Assembly (NCBI GenBank): GCA_013327885.1
Contig: JABUMY010000011.1
Location: 124,001 to 188,000 of the forward strand
Reading direction: 5' to 3'
DNA length: 64,000 nucleotides
Origin: Flavisolibacter longurius
GTDB lineage: Bacteria > Bacteroidota > Bacteroidia > Chitinophagales > Chitinophagaceae
Both the position numbers and the translations under genes were made by a program. The notes beneath the pieces were generated by a model that saw only the letters and a list, made by a program, of their open reading frames with translations, did no database searches and was not told the origin of the DNA. Of this stretch, positions 17,192-25,437 are shown in pieces. Each line of letters begins with the position of its first letter. Position 1 is the stretch's first letter.

Positions 17192-18145
17192 CTATCCTTT
17201 CTTTTCGCCAAACACTTTCTCCCAAAGAAGCGGAATGCGTTTCATCCACACCAGTTCTTTTTTCTTGAGCATGGCATCTTCGGCAGGAGAACCAAAATAT
17301 TTTTTACCGCCTTCGAGGCTGGAGGGTACACCACTTTGCGCATACACTTCGGCGCCTTTGCCAATCGTCAGGGTTTTGCTTACTCCCACCTGTCCCCACA
17401 AGATCACATTGTCTTCAATGGTAGTGGCACCGGCAATGCCTACCTGTGCGGCAAACAGGCAATTCTTACCCACTACCGTATCGTGACCAATGTGCACCAG
17501 GTTATCCATCTTTGTACCGGCACCGATCACCGTATCGCCACTTACGCCACGATCAATAGTGCAGTTGGCACCAATCTCTACACTGTCTTCAATCACAACC
17601 CGTCCGCCGCTGAGCATTTTTTTATAGTGCACATCGCGGTTTGTTTTTTTGTTGTAGTAAAAAGCGTCGCTGCCAATAACGGTTCCGCTTTGTATAACAA
17701 CATTGTCGCCAATGATGCAATGATCCATGATAACCACATTGGGATAGATAACGCTGTTCTTCCCGATCTGCACACTGTTGCCAACAATGGCGCCGGGCAT
17801 CACAAGGCTTCCTTCACCGATGGTGGCTGTATCGCTAACGGCTTTTTGCAGCGGTGTAAACGGACGGTAATGAGCAACGATCTTTTGGTACGCTTCAAAC
17901 GGATCGTCTACTACCAACAGTGATTTATGCGGTGGGAACTCCGTTTCCTGGTTTATGATGATAAAGCTGGCCGCAGAGTGTATACACTTCTGGTAATACT
18001 TGGGATGATCAACAAACACTAGGTCGCCTTCTTCCACTTTATGGATCTCGTTGATACCACTTGCTTCTCTTTCACTGTCACCAACGATCCTTGCACCGAT
18101 CAAGGCAGCGATGCTGGTTAACGGCACCTTTTTTTCAAAACGCAT
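17192..18145 (-). CDS. LpxD-like UDP-3-O-acylglucosamine N-acyltransferase
   Basis: A 317-aa left-handed beta-helix acyltransferase. The N-terminal uridine-binding-like domain (about 1-100, [19 protein letters not shown]) is followed by many hexapeptide repeats ([26 protein letters not shown]) and the catalytic-type [10 protein letters not shown] with the general-base His. LpxD adds the second acyl chain in lipid A synthesis. The chain is somewhat short for LpxD and no lpxA, lpxC or fabZ is adjacent, so it may be a paralogue. The C-terminus is a basic helix ([12 protein letters not shown]). Confidence 0.86.
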   Translation of the reverse strand: MRFEKKVPLTSIAALIGARIVGDSEREASGINEIHKVEEGDLVFVDHPKYYQKCIHSAASFIIINQETEFPPHKSLLVVDDPFEAYQKIVAHYRPFTPLQKAVSDTATIGEGSLVMPGAIVGNSVQIGKNSVIYPNVVIMDHCIIGDNVVIQSGTVIGSDAFYYNKKTNRDVHYKKMLSGGRVVIEDSVEIGANCTIDRGVSGDTVIGAGTKMDNLVHIGHDTVVGKNCLFAAQVGIAGATTIEDNVILWGQVGVSKTLTIGKGAEVYAQSGVPSSLEGGKKYFGSPAEDAMLKKKELVWMKRIPLLWEKVFGEKKG

Positions 18146-18420
18146 GCAGAAATTTTTTTCAAAGGTAACAGCGAATCAGGTGCACACGCTTCAACCCTGC
18201 ATGCAGCAATCAATGAAGAAAGAAGGCGTATGTTTTTTAATTGGCAAACGAAAATGCATGATGGCCGCTGTCGTTTTTTTGGCTATGCAAAAAATAAATT
18301 GTGCAGCAAACGGAAGATTAAAACGTAAAGATGAACGGCTGTTGATAACGACAATAAAAAATGTGAATAAAAATTGTATGATTTTTTTTTCGTTAGAAAA
18401 AAATCTTTTTAATATTGTGT

Positions 18421-18491
18421 CAGGAAATTAAATTTCCTGTACTTACTAACCCATCTACATATTAAGCCTTCCGCAAAACGGAGGGCTTTTT
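18421..18491 (+). ncRNA. Candidate small RNA with two hairpins
   Basis: A possible transcript of about 70 bases. It starts with a perfect palindrome CAGGAAATT-A-AATTTCCTG (18421-18439), continues with an unpaired linker ACTTACTAACCCATCTACAT, and ends with a terminator stem AGCCTTCCG/CGGAGGGCT (one G-T pair, loop CAAAA) followed by TTTTTG. A TAATATTG element ends about eight bases before it, matching the Bacteroidota TAnnTTTG -7 box at all but one position. No gene on the plus strand ends upstream, so the terminator has no other client. Inference only. Confidence 0.4.
18465..18491 (+). terminator. Orphan intrinsic terminator
   Basis: 9-bp stem AGCCTTCCG/CGGAGGGCT with loop CAAAA and a T-rich tail. 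It points in the plus direction although the nearest upstream gene is on the minus strand. Confidence 0.8.
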
Positions 18492-18665
18492 GTTTGGCCT
18501 TTTTGCAAAGAACATCTTTCAAATGTTTACCGTAATCGACAGGTTGACACAGGTGCATAACTGCAACTGTCCGGCTTATTGAAGAAACGAAATTTTGAAA
18601 ACCACCTTTGCATTCAGGGATTGGTTGAAAAGAGATACATTTATTGTTGACTAAAGAATCTGTAC

Positions 18666-19541
18666 ATGCTAAAATCGATGACAGGCTTCGGCAGGGCCGA
18701 ACAGAGTGTAGGTGATAAAACGTTCCTGGTAGATATCAAATCGCTCAATGGAAAACAGTTTGAATTGCAATTAAAGCTTCCTGCATTTTTAAAGCCGTTT
18801 GAGTTTGACATTCGCAGGCAGCTTTCCGAAAAGCTGGCAAGAGGTAGCGTGGATTGCACCATCAGCTTAAAAGAAACCGGCAGTGCAAAACCGGTTACCA
18901 TCAATACCGACCTGGCAAAGGCTTATTATCAACCCCTGCGTTCTCTTTCCGATGAGCTGGGGCTGGATATTTCTTCCCTGCTAAGCACCATCATCAAGCT
19001 TCCCGAAGTGATCACACCAACAGGTGATACCTTGTCGGATGAAGAATGGCAGAAGCTGAGCAGTGTGATCAACGAAGCCATCGATAACCTCAATCATCAC
19101 CGGCAGGAAGAAGGCAAGGTATTGCAGGCCGATCTTGAACTGCGCATTGCCAACATCTTAAAACAACAGGAAGAAGTGGAGCGGCTGGAACCGTTGCGCA
19201 AGCAAAAGATCCGCGAAGGTGTTACACGGCTGCTGGAAGAAAATGTAGGCAAGGAAAATTACGACAGCAACCGGTTGGAACAGGAGCTTATCTATTACAT
19301 CGAAAAAATAGACATCAGCGAAGAACAGGTGCGGCTGCGCAACCACTGCGATTATTTTACCACCATCCTCCAGGACGAAGAAGAAAGCAAAGGCAAAAAA
19401 CTTTCGTTTGTGTTGCAGGAGATCGGACGGGAGATCAATACCACCGGTGCCAAAGCCTACGATTCTACCATTCAAAAATCGGTAGTGCTGATGAAAGACG
19501 AACTGGAAAAAGCAAAAGAGCAGGTATTGAATGTGCTGTAA
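18666..19541 (+). CDS. YicC/YloC family endoribonuclease
   Basis: A 291-aa YicC-type protein. It begins with the family hallmark MLKSMTGFGRAE and ends with the conserved C-terminal domain HCDYFTTILQDEEESKGKKL, LSFVLQEIGREINTTGAKA and KDELEKAKEQVLNVL. Bacterial YicC/YloC are RNases involved in RNA turnover and stress. The length is standard. It precedes gldH by 75 bases on the same strand; the start at 18666 is fixed by the conserved N-terminus. Confidence 0.95.
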   Translation: MLKSMTGFGRAEQSVGDKTFLVDIKSLNGKQFELQLKLPAFLKPFEFDIRRQLSEKLARGSVDCTISLKETGSAKPVTINTDLAKAYYQPLRSLSDELGLDISSLLSTIIKLPEVITPTGDTLSDEEWQKLSSVINEAIDNLNHHRQEEGKVLQADLELRIANILKQQEEVERLEPLRKQKIREGVTRLLEENVGKENYDSNRLEQELIYYIEKIDISEEQVRLRNHCDYFTTILQDEEESKGKKLSFVLQEIGREINTTGAKAYDSTIQKSVVLMKDELEKAKEQVLNVL

Positions 19542-19616
19542 GGAAGCTACCAGCTGTTGGCCGCAAGCTGCAAGCTTTATTCACCCGGTTTAGCCATCAC
19601 GTGTTAGTTTTACAGC

Positions 19617-20144
19617 ATGATTCGATCAGGCAAACGTCTTTCTTCTTTTCTCTTGTGGCAGCTATTGGCTTACTGCCTGCTGCTTTTTTCCTGCGACACC
19701 ATCGACCTCTACGAAAAAGTAGTGCCGGTGCCAAAGCACCAATGGCAAAGCAGTTATAAGCCCCAGTTTACGTTTGCTGTAAGCGATACCACGGTTCCTT
19801 ACCAGGCCTTTGTGCTGCTGCGGCACAACAACAAATACAAGTACAATAACATTTGGATAAACCTATATGCCGCCGGCAACGGCGACAGCCTGCAAAAGCT
19901 GGGATTGGAACTGCCGCTTGCCAGCAAAGAAGGCTGGCTGGGTACCGGCATGGATGATGTGTTTGAACACCGCATTCGCCTTGGCAACGAAATGCAGCGC
20001 TTTCCGTTTCTGCGCATGGGCGAAGAAGGATTTTATTTTACAAAGCCGGGGTCTTACACCTTCAGCCTCGAGCAGATCATGCGTGACGATCCCCTGCCGG
20101 ATGTGATGAACCTGGGCTTCCGGCTGGAAAAGAAAAGGCCTTAG
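19617..20144 (+). CDS. gldH: Gliding motility lipoprotein GldH
   Basis: A 175-aa lipoprotein of the GldH family, part of the gliding and type IX secretion machinery of Bacteroidota. The signal peptide ends in the lipobox LLFSC (Cys near residue 26), followed by the typical DTIDLYEKVVPVPKHQW, the FVLLRHNNKYKYNNIW strand region and YTFSLEQIMRDDPLPDV near the C-terminus. It lies one base before the histidine kinase gene, so all three genes 19617-21827 are likely one operon. Confidence 0.92.
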   Translation: MIRSGKRLSSFLLWQLLAYCLLLFSCDTIDLYEKVVPVPKHQWQSSYKPQFTFAVSDTTVPYQAFVLLRHNNKYKYNNIWINLYAAGNGDSLQKLGLELPLASKEGWLGTGMDDVFEHRIRLGNEMQRFPFLRMGEEGFYFTKPGSYTFSLEQIMRDDPLPDVMNLGFRLEKKRP

Positions 20145-20145
20145 C

Positions 20146-21123
20146 ATGGCAAACGATACCAAACGCAAACTTCGTCTTGTTACCATAGTTTACTGGGTGC
20201 TGCTTCTTTACATTATTGCCGCCCTTGTGTGGTGGGCCATTTTGCTGCTGCAGCAAAACACCGAGATCTTTGACCAGCACCGTGCAGCACTTGACCCAAC
20301 AGCGGCTGACTATCGTACGCGGCTGGAAAACATCAACCGGGAACAAAAGCGCGGCGAATACAAATACATTGGCGAAGGCAGTGCCTTTCTTCTTCTTATT
20401 TTGGTGGGAGCGATGTTTGTATACAGGAGCGTTCGCAGGCAGTTCCGGCTGCAGCAGCAGCAACAAAATTTTGTAATGGCCGTAACGCATGAACTAAAAA
20501 CACCCATTGCCGTAGCAAGGCTTAACCTGGAGACCATGCAGAAATACCAGTTGGATGAAAGCAAACAGCAAAAGCTGGTGCAAATGACCCTGCAAGAAAC
20601 CCTGCGCCTCGATACGCTGATCAACAACATTCTTATCTCCTCGCAGCTCGAAGGAAATGCCTATCGTATCTCGAAAGAGGAACTTAATTTTTCATCGCTG
20701 GTGGAAGACGTGGTGCGCAGTTTTCAAGGCCGTTACCCCGACAGGGTTTTAGAGGCTTCCATTGCAGAAGAGATCGATATAAAAGGCGATGCGATGCTGC
20801 TGAAGCTTTTACTGAGTAACCTGCTGGAAAACGCCAACAAGTATTCGCCAAAGGACAAGCCTATCAACATTTCGCTTTCGCTAAGCAACAGTATTTTTTT
20901 AGTGGTTTCCGATGAGGGTCCCGGTATTCCGGACGAAGAAAAAAAAGCGGTGTTTGAAAAGTTTTACCGCATCGGCAACGAGCAAACCCGTAAAACACAG
21001 GGCACCGGTCTTGGTCTTTTTATCTGCAAAAAAATTGCACAGGACCACGACGGAGAAATTGTAGCCAAAGACAATCAGCCAACAGGAAGTAAATTTATCG
21101 TTCAATTTAACCCAGCCGTATGA
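20146..21123 (+). CDS. Two-component sensor histidine kinase
   Basis: A 325-aa membrane sensor kinase. Two transmembrane helices (about 13-35 and 80-96) enclose a short periplasmic loop of about 45 residues. The HisKA motif VTHELKTPIAVARL holds the phospho-accepting His115; the ATPase domain has NLLENANKYSP (N box), DEGPGIPDEEK (G1) and TGLGLFICKKI (G2). Such RprX-like kinases are common in Bacteroidota; the signal is unknown, perhaps at the envelope given the adjacent GldH. Its last four bases overlap the regulator gene. Confidence 0.95.
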   Translation: MANDTKRKLRLVTIVYWVLLLYIIAALVWWAILLLQQNTEIFDQHRAALDPTAADYRTRLENINREQKRGEYKYIGEGSAFLLLILVGAMFVYRSVRRQFRLQQQQQNFVMAVTHELKTPIAVARLNLETMQKYQLDESKQQKLVQMTLQETLRLDTLINNILISSQLEGNAYRISKEELNFSSLVEDVVRSFQGRYPDRVLEASIAEEIDIKGDAMLLKLLLSNLLENANKYSPKDKPINISLSLSNSIFLVVSDEGPGIPDEEKKAVFEKFYRIGNEQTRKTQGTGLGLFICKKIAQDHDGEIVAKDNQPTGSKFIVQFNPAV

Positions 21124-21827
21124 TTGACACATCCAAGCCATCCATCTTGTTAGTGGAAGACGAAGAGAACCTGCACGAAAGCCTGAAGATGAACCTGGAG
21201 CTCCAGGGCTACCAGGTAACATCGGCCTTTGATGGCTTGCAGGCATTAAAGGCTGTGCAAAACGAATATTTTGACCTGATCATCATGGATGTGATGATAC
21301 CCGAAGTGGATGGCTTTAGCGTAACGCAAAACATCCGGCTCACCAATACCGAAGTGCCTATCCTGATCTTAAGTGCAAAAGACAGCAGTGCCGATAAAGT
21401 GACCGGTTTGAAAAAAGGCGCCGACGATTATCTCACCAAACCGTTTAACCTGGAAGAGTTGTTGCTGCGGGTGCAAAAGCTGATCGACAAAAACAAGCGC
21501 CTGCAAAAAACATCCACCATTGATGACGCCTATAGTTTTGGTGGCAACACCGTTGACTTTAAAGCGCAACAGGCCACCACGAGCCGCGGCGAAAAAATTG
21601 ACCTGAGTAAAAAAGAAGCCATGTTGCTCAAGCTGCTGATTGAAAATAAGAATGACGTGGTACCACGCGAAAAGATACTGCAGGCCGTATGGGGTTACAA
21701 TGTTTATCCCACCACCCGTACCATCGATAATTTTATTTTAAGCTTTCGCAAGTATTTTGAAGAAGACAGTCGCAACCCGAAATATTTTCATTCGGTGCGG
21801 GGCGTCGGCTATAAGTATGCAGAGTAG
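21120..21827 (+). CDS. OmpR/PhoB-family response regulator
   Basis: A 235-aa response regulator, partner of the kinase just upstream (ATGA overlap). Receiver domain with acidic LVEDEEN, phosphorylated Asp57 in LIIMDVMIPEVDGF and the conserved Lys in LILSAKDSS; the C-terminal winged helix (Trans_reg_C) has KEAMLLKLLIENKNDVVPRE and RTIDNFILSFRKYF, ending with VRGVGYKYAE. It resembles RprY. Targets are unknown. Confidence 0.96.
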   Translation: MIDTSKPSILLVEDEENLHESLKMNLELQGYQVTSAFDGLQALKAVQNEYFDLIIMDVMIPEVDGFSVTQNIRLTNTEVPILILSAKDSSADKVTGLKKGADDYLTKPFNLEELLLRVQKLIDKNKRLQKTSTIDDAYSFGGNTVDFKAQQATTSRGEKIDLSKKEAMLLKLLIENKNDVVPREKILQAVWGYNVYPTTRTIDNFILSFRKYFEEDSRNPKYFHSVRGVGYKYAE

Positions 21828-21958
21828 GCACTCATGTTGAAAAAAGATTTTCCTTTCGTGTCATTGCAGCTTTCGGTAAAGCAAGGAAACAAGCCGATCA
21901 ATAATTGATAACCAATAATCAATAACCACCACTCACCACTGACCATTCACCACTCACC
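21828..21958. repeat. Spacer built of short repeated words
   Basis: The gap between the convergent regulator and cupin genes contains low-complexity text in which AATAATCAATAACCA and variants of ACCACTCACC follow each other (about 21899-21958). No hairpin with a T run is present. Similar word-repeat spacers occur at 38942-38965, 50174-50223 and 53183-53250. Confidence 0.6.
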
Positions 21959-22510
21959 CTAATCAATATAATCAGTATACACTGCCTTGTACCCCGCCAG
22001 TTTGGATAGCGGTGCCAGGAGACCAAACAGCAGCTTTTGCACCGCGTAGGGTGGTTTGGCAATGCGAAAAACATTTTTGTAATAGCGGGCAAGCAAAGCT
22101 GTTTGCAGCACCGGCGGCAGTCCTTTTTTGTTGACCATACCACTTTGCGCCAGTCCCATACCGGTTTCCAAAAAATATTCAGTGCTCAGTGCAGGCTGCA
22201 CTTTCCAGTTGACAACTGCTTTTGTATTTCCGGCATTCCACATCGAGTGCACGGTGCGGGGCGGGATCTCTAACTGGTCGCCGGCCTGCAGCGTCCATAC
22301 TTTTCCGCGGAGGCGCACTTGCAGCGTGCCTTCCAGCACCACAAAAACTTCGTGCTGCCGTGGGTGGTAGTGCGGAATGGGCTCAACCGATTGCGGGGCA
22401 AAGCTTGATTCCATTTCCAGCAACTGGCCTTCGGTATCGCAGCTTGTTTGCAGGAACCGGATGCTTTGACCGGTAACAGGGTTACGTATTATTTTGTTTT
22501 TGTATGCCAT
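21959..22510 (-). CDS. Cupin domain-containing protein
   Basis: A 183-aa protein with a cupin beta-barrel in the first half: PHYHPRQHEVFVVLEGTLQ carries the metal-binding His/Glu set, and GDQLEIPPRTVHSMWNAG the second motif with its His. The C-terminal part has hydrophobic helices (QKLLFGLLAPLSKLAGY) that may be membrane-associated. The ATG at 22510 precedes the cupin strands; an in-frame start farther upstream adds an unrelated leader. Function not predictable beyond small-molecule binding. Confidence 0.87.
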   Translation of the reverse strand: MAYKNKIIRNPVTGQSIRFLQTSCDTEGQLLEMESSFAPQSVEPIPHYHPRQHEVFVVLEGTLQVRLRGKVWTLQAGDQLEIPPRTVHSMWNAGNTKAVVNWKVQPALSTEYFLETGMGLAQSGMVNKKGLPPVLQTALLARYYKNVFRIAKPPYAVQKLLFGLLAPLSKLAGYKAVYTDYID

Positions 22511-22688
22511 AGAGCGAATCCTCCGAGACAAAAGTGGAACGGCAGCAGCGCAAACAAAAACAGAAAGGGAATGAACCGGATATTTTGCTGTGCCAGTTGC
22601 GAAAAGCATTTTTGCAATTCATCGGTAGCCCCTAAATGCGGCAAAAAACCTTAACGATAAAACACAAACCTGTAACTTCAATCCAAAC

Positions 22689-22696
22689 TAACTTTG
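22689..22696 (+). promoter_or_regulatory. Bacteroidota -7 promoter element of korA
   Basis: TAACTTTG fits TAnnTTTG exactly and ends four bases before the ATG at 22701. If transcription starts about seven bases after it, the mRNA would have almost no leader. No clear -33 TTTG is visible. Confidence 0.45.
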
Positions 22697-22700
22697 CCCG

Positions 22701-24566
22701 ATGGATCGTAAGCAAGAAGTCCTGCAGGACGTAGTAATAAAATTTGCCGGAGACAGCGGCGATGGCATGCAGCTCACCGGTACCCAGTTTACCAACAATA
22801 CCGCCCTTTTGGGTGCTGACCTCTCCACCTTTCCCGACTTCCCGGCGGAGATCAGGGCGCCGCAAGGCACCCTGCCCGGCGTGAGTGGTTACCAGTTGCG
22901 CTTTTCCAGCGAGGCCATTCACACGCCAGGCGACCAGTGGGATGTGCTGGTGGCGATGAATGCCGCTGCGTTAAAGACCAATCTGAAAAGCCTGAAAAAA
23001 GGCGGGAAGATCATCGTAAACACCGATGGTTTCGATACCAAGAACCTGCGCCTGGCAAACTATCCCGATGGCGTGAATCCCATTGAGGACAATTCGCTGG
23101 AAGGCTACGACGTCATTAGAATGGATGTGACCAAAATGACCCGTGAGGCGCTGAAGGAATTCCAGATGGGGACCAAGGAAAAGGACCGCGCCAAGAACAT
23201 GTTTGTGCTGGGCTTTTTGTACTGGATGTACAACCGCGACATGAAGAACACCGAGCGGTTCCTGGAAGAAAAGTTTGGCAAAAAGCCCGAAATCCTCGAA
23301 AGCAATTTAAAAGTGCTGCGTGCCGGTTATAATTACGGCGATACCACCGAAACCTTCACCACGCAATACACGGTAGAAAAAGCAAAGATCCAGGCAGGGG
23401 CTTACCGCAGCATCATGGGCAACCAGGCGCTGGCCTACGGATTGATCGCCGCTTCGGTTAAAAGCGGGCTGCCCCTGTTTTTGGGTACCTATCCCATTAC
23501 GCCGGCTTCCGATATTTTGCACGAACTAAGCAAGCATAAAAATTTTGGTGTAAAAACCTTCCAGGCCGAAGATGAAATTGCCGCTATCTCCTCTGCTATT
23601 GGCGCCAGCTATGGCGGGCATATGGGCATCACTACCACATCAGGTCCGGGCATGGCGCTGAAAAGCGAAGCCATGGGACTGGCCATGATGCTGGAGATTC
23701 CGCTGCTGATTGTGGATGTACAACGCGGCGGACCCTCAACCGGCTTGCCTACCAAAACAGAGCAAAGCGATCTGCTGCAGGCCTATTACGGCCGCAACGG
23801 CGAAAGCCCGATGCCAATCGTCTCTGCTTCTACACCCAGCGATTGTTTTGAAGCCGTGTATGAAGCCGTTCGCATTTCGGTGGAGCATATGACACCCGTG
23901 ATCTTTTTAAGTGATGGTTATATTGCCAACGGTGCCGAGCCCTGGCAGTTCCCGGCAACGGAAAACCTGCCGGCCATCCGGGTTAAATTCAAAACCGAAC
24001 TGGGACACAACGAAACAAAATTCCAGCCTTATCTGCGGGATGAAAATTTAGTGCGGCCCTGGGCCCTGCCCGGCACTCCGGGATTGGAGCACCGCATTGG
24101 AGGACTGGAAAAAGAAAACATAACCGGTAACGTTAGCTACGATCCGGAGAACCACCAGTTGATGGTAAAGATCCGCCAGGAGAAAGTAGACAAGATCGCC
24201 CTGAACATTCCGGAGCAAACGCTGGACAACGGCCCCGAAGAAGGTGATGTGCTGGTACTGGGCTGGGGGTCTACCTACGGTGTGATCAAAACCGCCGTGG
24301 AAGAGTTGCTGGGACAGGGACACAGTGTTGCCCATGCGCATCTCCGTTATGTGCGGCCTTTTCCCCGCAACCTGGGTGATATGCTGAAGCGTTACAAAAC
24401 TGTGCTGATTCCAGAAATTAACAACGGGCAGCTTGTAAAAATCATCCGCGACCTTTATCTTGTCGATGCAAAAGCCTACAACAAGATCATGGGCGTGCCC
24501 ATCACCAAGTCCGAACTGGTGGAAGAGATCAAAAAGCATTTGCACCTGACGGCTTCACTCTCCTGA
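22701..24566 (+). CDS. korA: 2-oxoacid:ferredoxin oxidoreductase, fused gamma-alpha subunit
   Basis: A 621-aa fused gamma plus alpha subunit of a KorAB-type oxidoreductase, which converts 2-oxoglutarate (or a related 2-oxoacid) and CoA to acyl-CoA, CO2 and reduced ferredoxin. The gamma domain (about 1-190) starts KFAGDSGDGMQLTGTQFTN; the alpha domain has GTYPITPASDILHELS, FQAEDEIAAISSAIGASYGG and TTSGPGMALKSEA. The thiamine-diphosphate-binding beta subunit, normally the next gene, is absent: 871 repeat-rich bases and a gene on the other strand follow. The 2-oxoglutarate preference is inferred. Confidence 0.93.
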   Translation: MDRKQEVLQDVVIKFAGDSGDGMQLTGTQFTNNTALLGADLSTFPDFPAEIRAPQGTLPGVSGYQLRFSSEAIHTPGDQWDVLVAMNAAALKTNLKSLKKGGKIIVNTDGFDTKNLRLANYPDGVNPIEDNSLEGYDVIRMDVTKMTREALKEFQMGTKEKDRAKNMFVLGFLYWMYNRDMKNTERFLEEKFGKKPEILESNLKVLRAGYNYGDTTETFTTQYTVEKAKIQAGAYRSIMGNQALAYGLIAASVKSGLPLFLGTYPITPASDILHELSKHKNFGVKTFQAEDEIAAISSAIGASYGGHMGITTTSGPGMALKSEAMGLAMMLEIPLLIVDVQRGGPSTGLPTKTEQSDLLQAYYGRNGESPMPIVSASTPSDCFEAVYEAVRISVEHMTPVIFLSDGYIANGAEPWQFPATENLPAIRVKFKTELGHNETKFQPYLRDENLVRPWALPGTPGLEHRIGGLEKENITGNVSYDPENHQLMVKIRQEKVDKIALNIPEQTLDNGPEEGDVLVLGWGSTYGVIKTAVEELLGQGHSVAHAHLRYVRPFPRNLGDMLKRYKTVLIPEINNGQLVKIIRDLYLVDAKAYNKIMGVPITKSELVEEIKKHLHLTASLS

Positions 24567-24598
24567 CAAACCAAGGCTTACAAACCCTGTGCAACAAT

Positions 24599-24633
24599 AA
24601 AAAAACGCAAGTCATTGATGGCTTGCGTTTTTT
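24599..24633 (+). terminator. Intrinsic terminator after korA
   Basis: Stem AAAAAACGCAAG/CTTGCGTTTTTT (12 bp, perfect) with a 10-base loop. It can act in both directions because of its A and T tails. Confidence 0.88.
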
Positions 24634-24664
24634 GTTTTTGACCAGCGGCAGAATACCGATTGTT

Positions 24665-24741
24665 CTTCCGTTGCGACGCTCCGTTCATCGTTCCGGAATT
24701 CTGTTGGGCAGCATAAACCCACCAAAAATCTTTACAGCATT
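24665..24741 (+). repeat. Diverged ~75-base dispersed repeat, copy 1
   Basis: Begins CTTCCGTTGCGACGCTCC and ends near AAAAATCTTTACAGCATT. The reverse complement of 30725-30799 shows the same order of words (CTTCTGTTGCGTCGC, TTCATCGTTCGG, AAAAATCTTTGTGCTGA) with scattered substitutions. The CGTTCATCGTTC part is best kept. Confidence 0.6.
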
Positions 24742-24856
24742 AACAATGCTGGTGATAAACCTTCAAGGATGCAACGCGGCTTTAGCAGGATGGGCGGGAT
24801 GAGGGAGAGAATGTTAGCCCGATCGTTATTTGATATATGCTTTAGCGCTGCTGTTC

Positions 24857-24943
24857 GACCCCATCCGGGGTCGTGGTTACTTCTCTTCTTTTCTTACCCC
24901 GGGTTTCACCCGGGGCTATTCACAGAAGACCCCTTCCGGGGTC
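24857..24943. repeat. Cluster of three GC hairpins
   Basis: GACCCC-ATCC-GGGGTC (24857-24872), CCCCGGGT-TTC-ACCCGGGG (24897-24915) and GACCCC-TTCC-GGGGTC (24928-24943), all perfect stems. The first and third differ by one base, giving a symmetric A-B-A layout. No T run follows any of them, so they are more like REP/BIME-type palindromes than terminators. Confidence 0.85.
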
Positions 24944-25310
24944 ATTGCTTTCAATCTTCTTTCCTAAGCTAGTTGTCTTTGATCCATCTTCTCATTATGA
25001 TTAGCTTCTCAAATCAATGCAGTAATAAATGTTCAATAATCAACTCTCAATGTTCAATTCTCAAATAAGAAAGCAGCTCTCCAAATTATTTCCCCAATCC
25101 CGCTGGTTCAGCGCCTTATTGCGCATGGCCTAACGTTTCTTTATGCTGTGATGAAAGGATAGCGCAATACAGCGCTTGCAGTTTCTTGCTTTATTAGCCG
25201 ATAAATGAATTTGTATCATGCTGCCTGTAGTGAAGAATGTAGCGCAAGAGAAAGACTACCTACAATTCGAGTATTGCAAACAGTAATGAAAGCCTGTTGT
25301 GCGTTGGCCC

Positions 25311-25382
25311 GGCAAATCCAGCGGAGCGTTGGATTTGCCTTGAATTTTTGGCTCCACCTTTTGTTTCCAAGACAAAAGGTGG
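25311..25382. repeat. Two tandem hairpins downstream of the zinc peptidase gene
   Basis: GGCAAATCCA/TGGATTTGCC (25311-25320 and 25330-25339, 9-base loop) and CCACCTTTTGT/ACAAAAGGTGG (25354-25364 and 25372-25382, 7-base loop), both perfect. They lie about 55 bases beyond the minus-strand stop codon. The second, with its GTTTCCAAGAC loop, resembles a hairpin type I recall as common in Bacteroidota intergenic DNA. Confidence 0.8.
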
Positions 25383-25437
25383 AAAACAAACTAGCGAAAA
25401 GAAAGTCCCAACCAAAAGAAACCCAACAAAATCTCCC

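Larger units (their letters stand above)
18146..18665. other. 520-base gap between divergent lpxD-like and yicC genes
   Basis: No protein gene that I can support. The left half is AT-rich. From 18411 a promoter-like TAATATTG is followed by a 19-base palindrome (18421-18439) and an intrinsic terminator (18465-18491), listed separately as a possible small RNA. The right end (18492-18665) holds the leader of yicC with CCTTTGCATTC near 18605 as a possible -7 element. Confidence 0.7.
24567..25437. other. 871-base gene-free, repeat-rich gap
   Basis: No protein gene that I can support; short open frames here run through hairpins. Contents in order: terminator of korA (24599-24633), a diverged copy of a ~75-base repeat (24665-24741), three CCCC/GGGG hairpins (24857-24943), AT-rich text with the words TCAATGTTCAATTCTCAA, a GCGCAATACAGCGC region near 25160, and two hairpins (25311-25382) just beyond the zinc peptidase gene. 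Confidence 0.8.

Noticed and set aside
18051-18431. Plus-strand frame of 126 codons overlapping the lpxD-like start
   Set aside because: Its first third is antisense to lpxD-like coding sequence and the rest is AT-rich without a motif.
24769-24972. Small plus-strand frame through the hairpin cluster
   Set aside because: Its codons are made of palindromes (PHPGSW, YPGFHPG); no homology pattern and no promoter.
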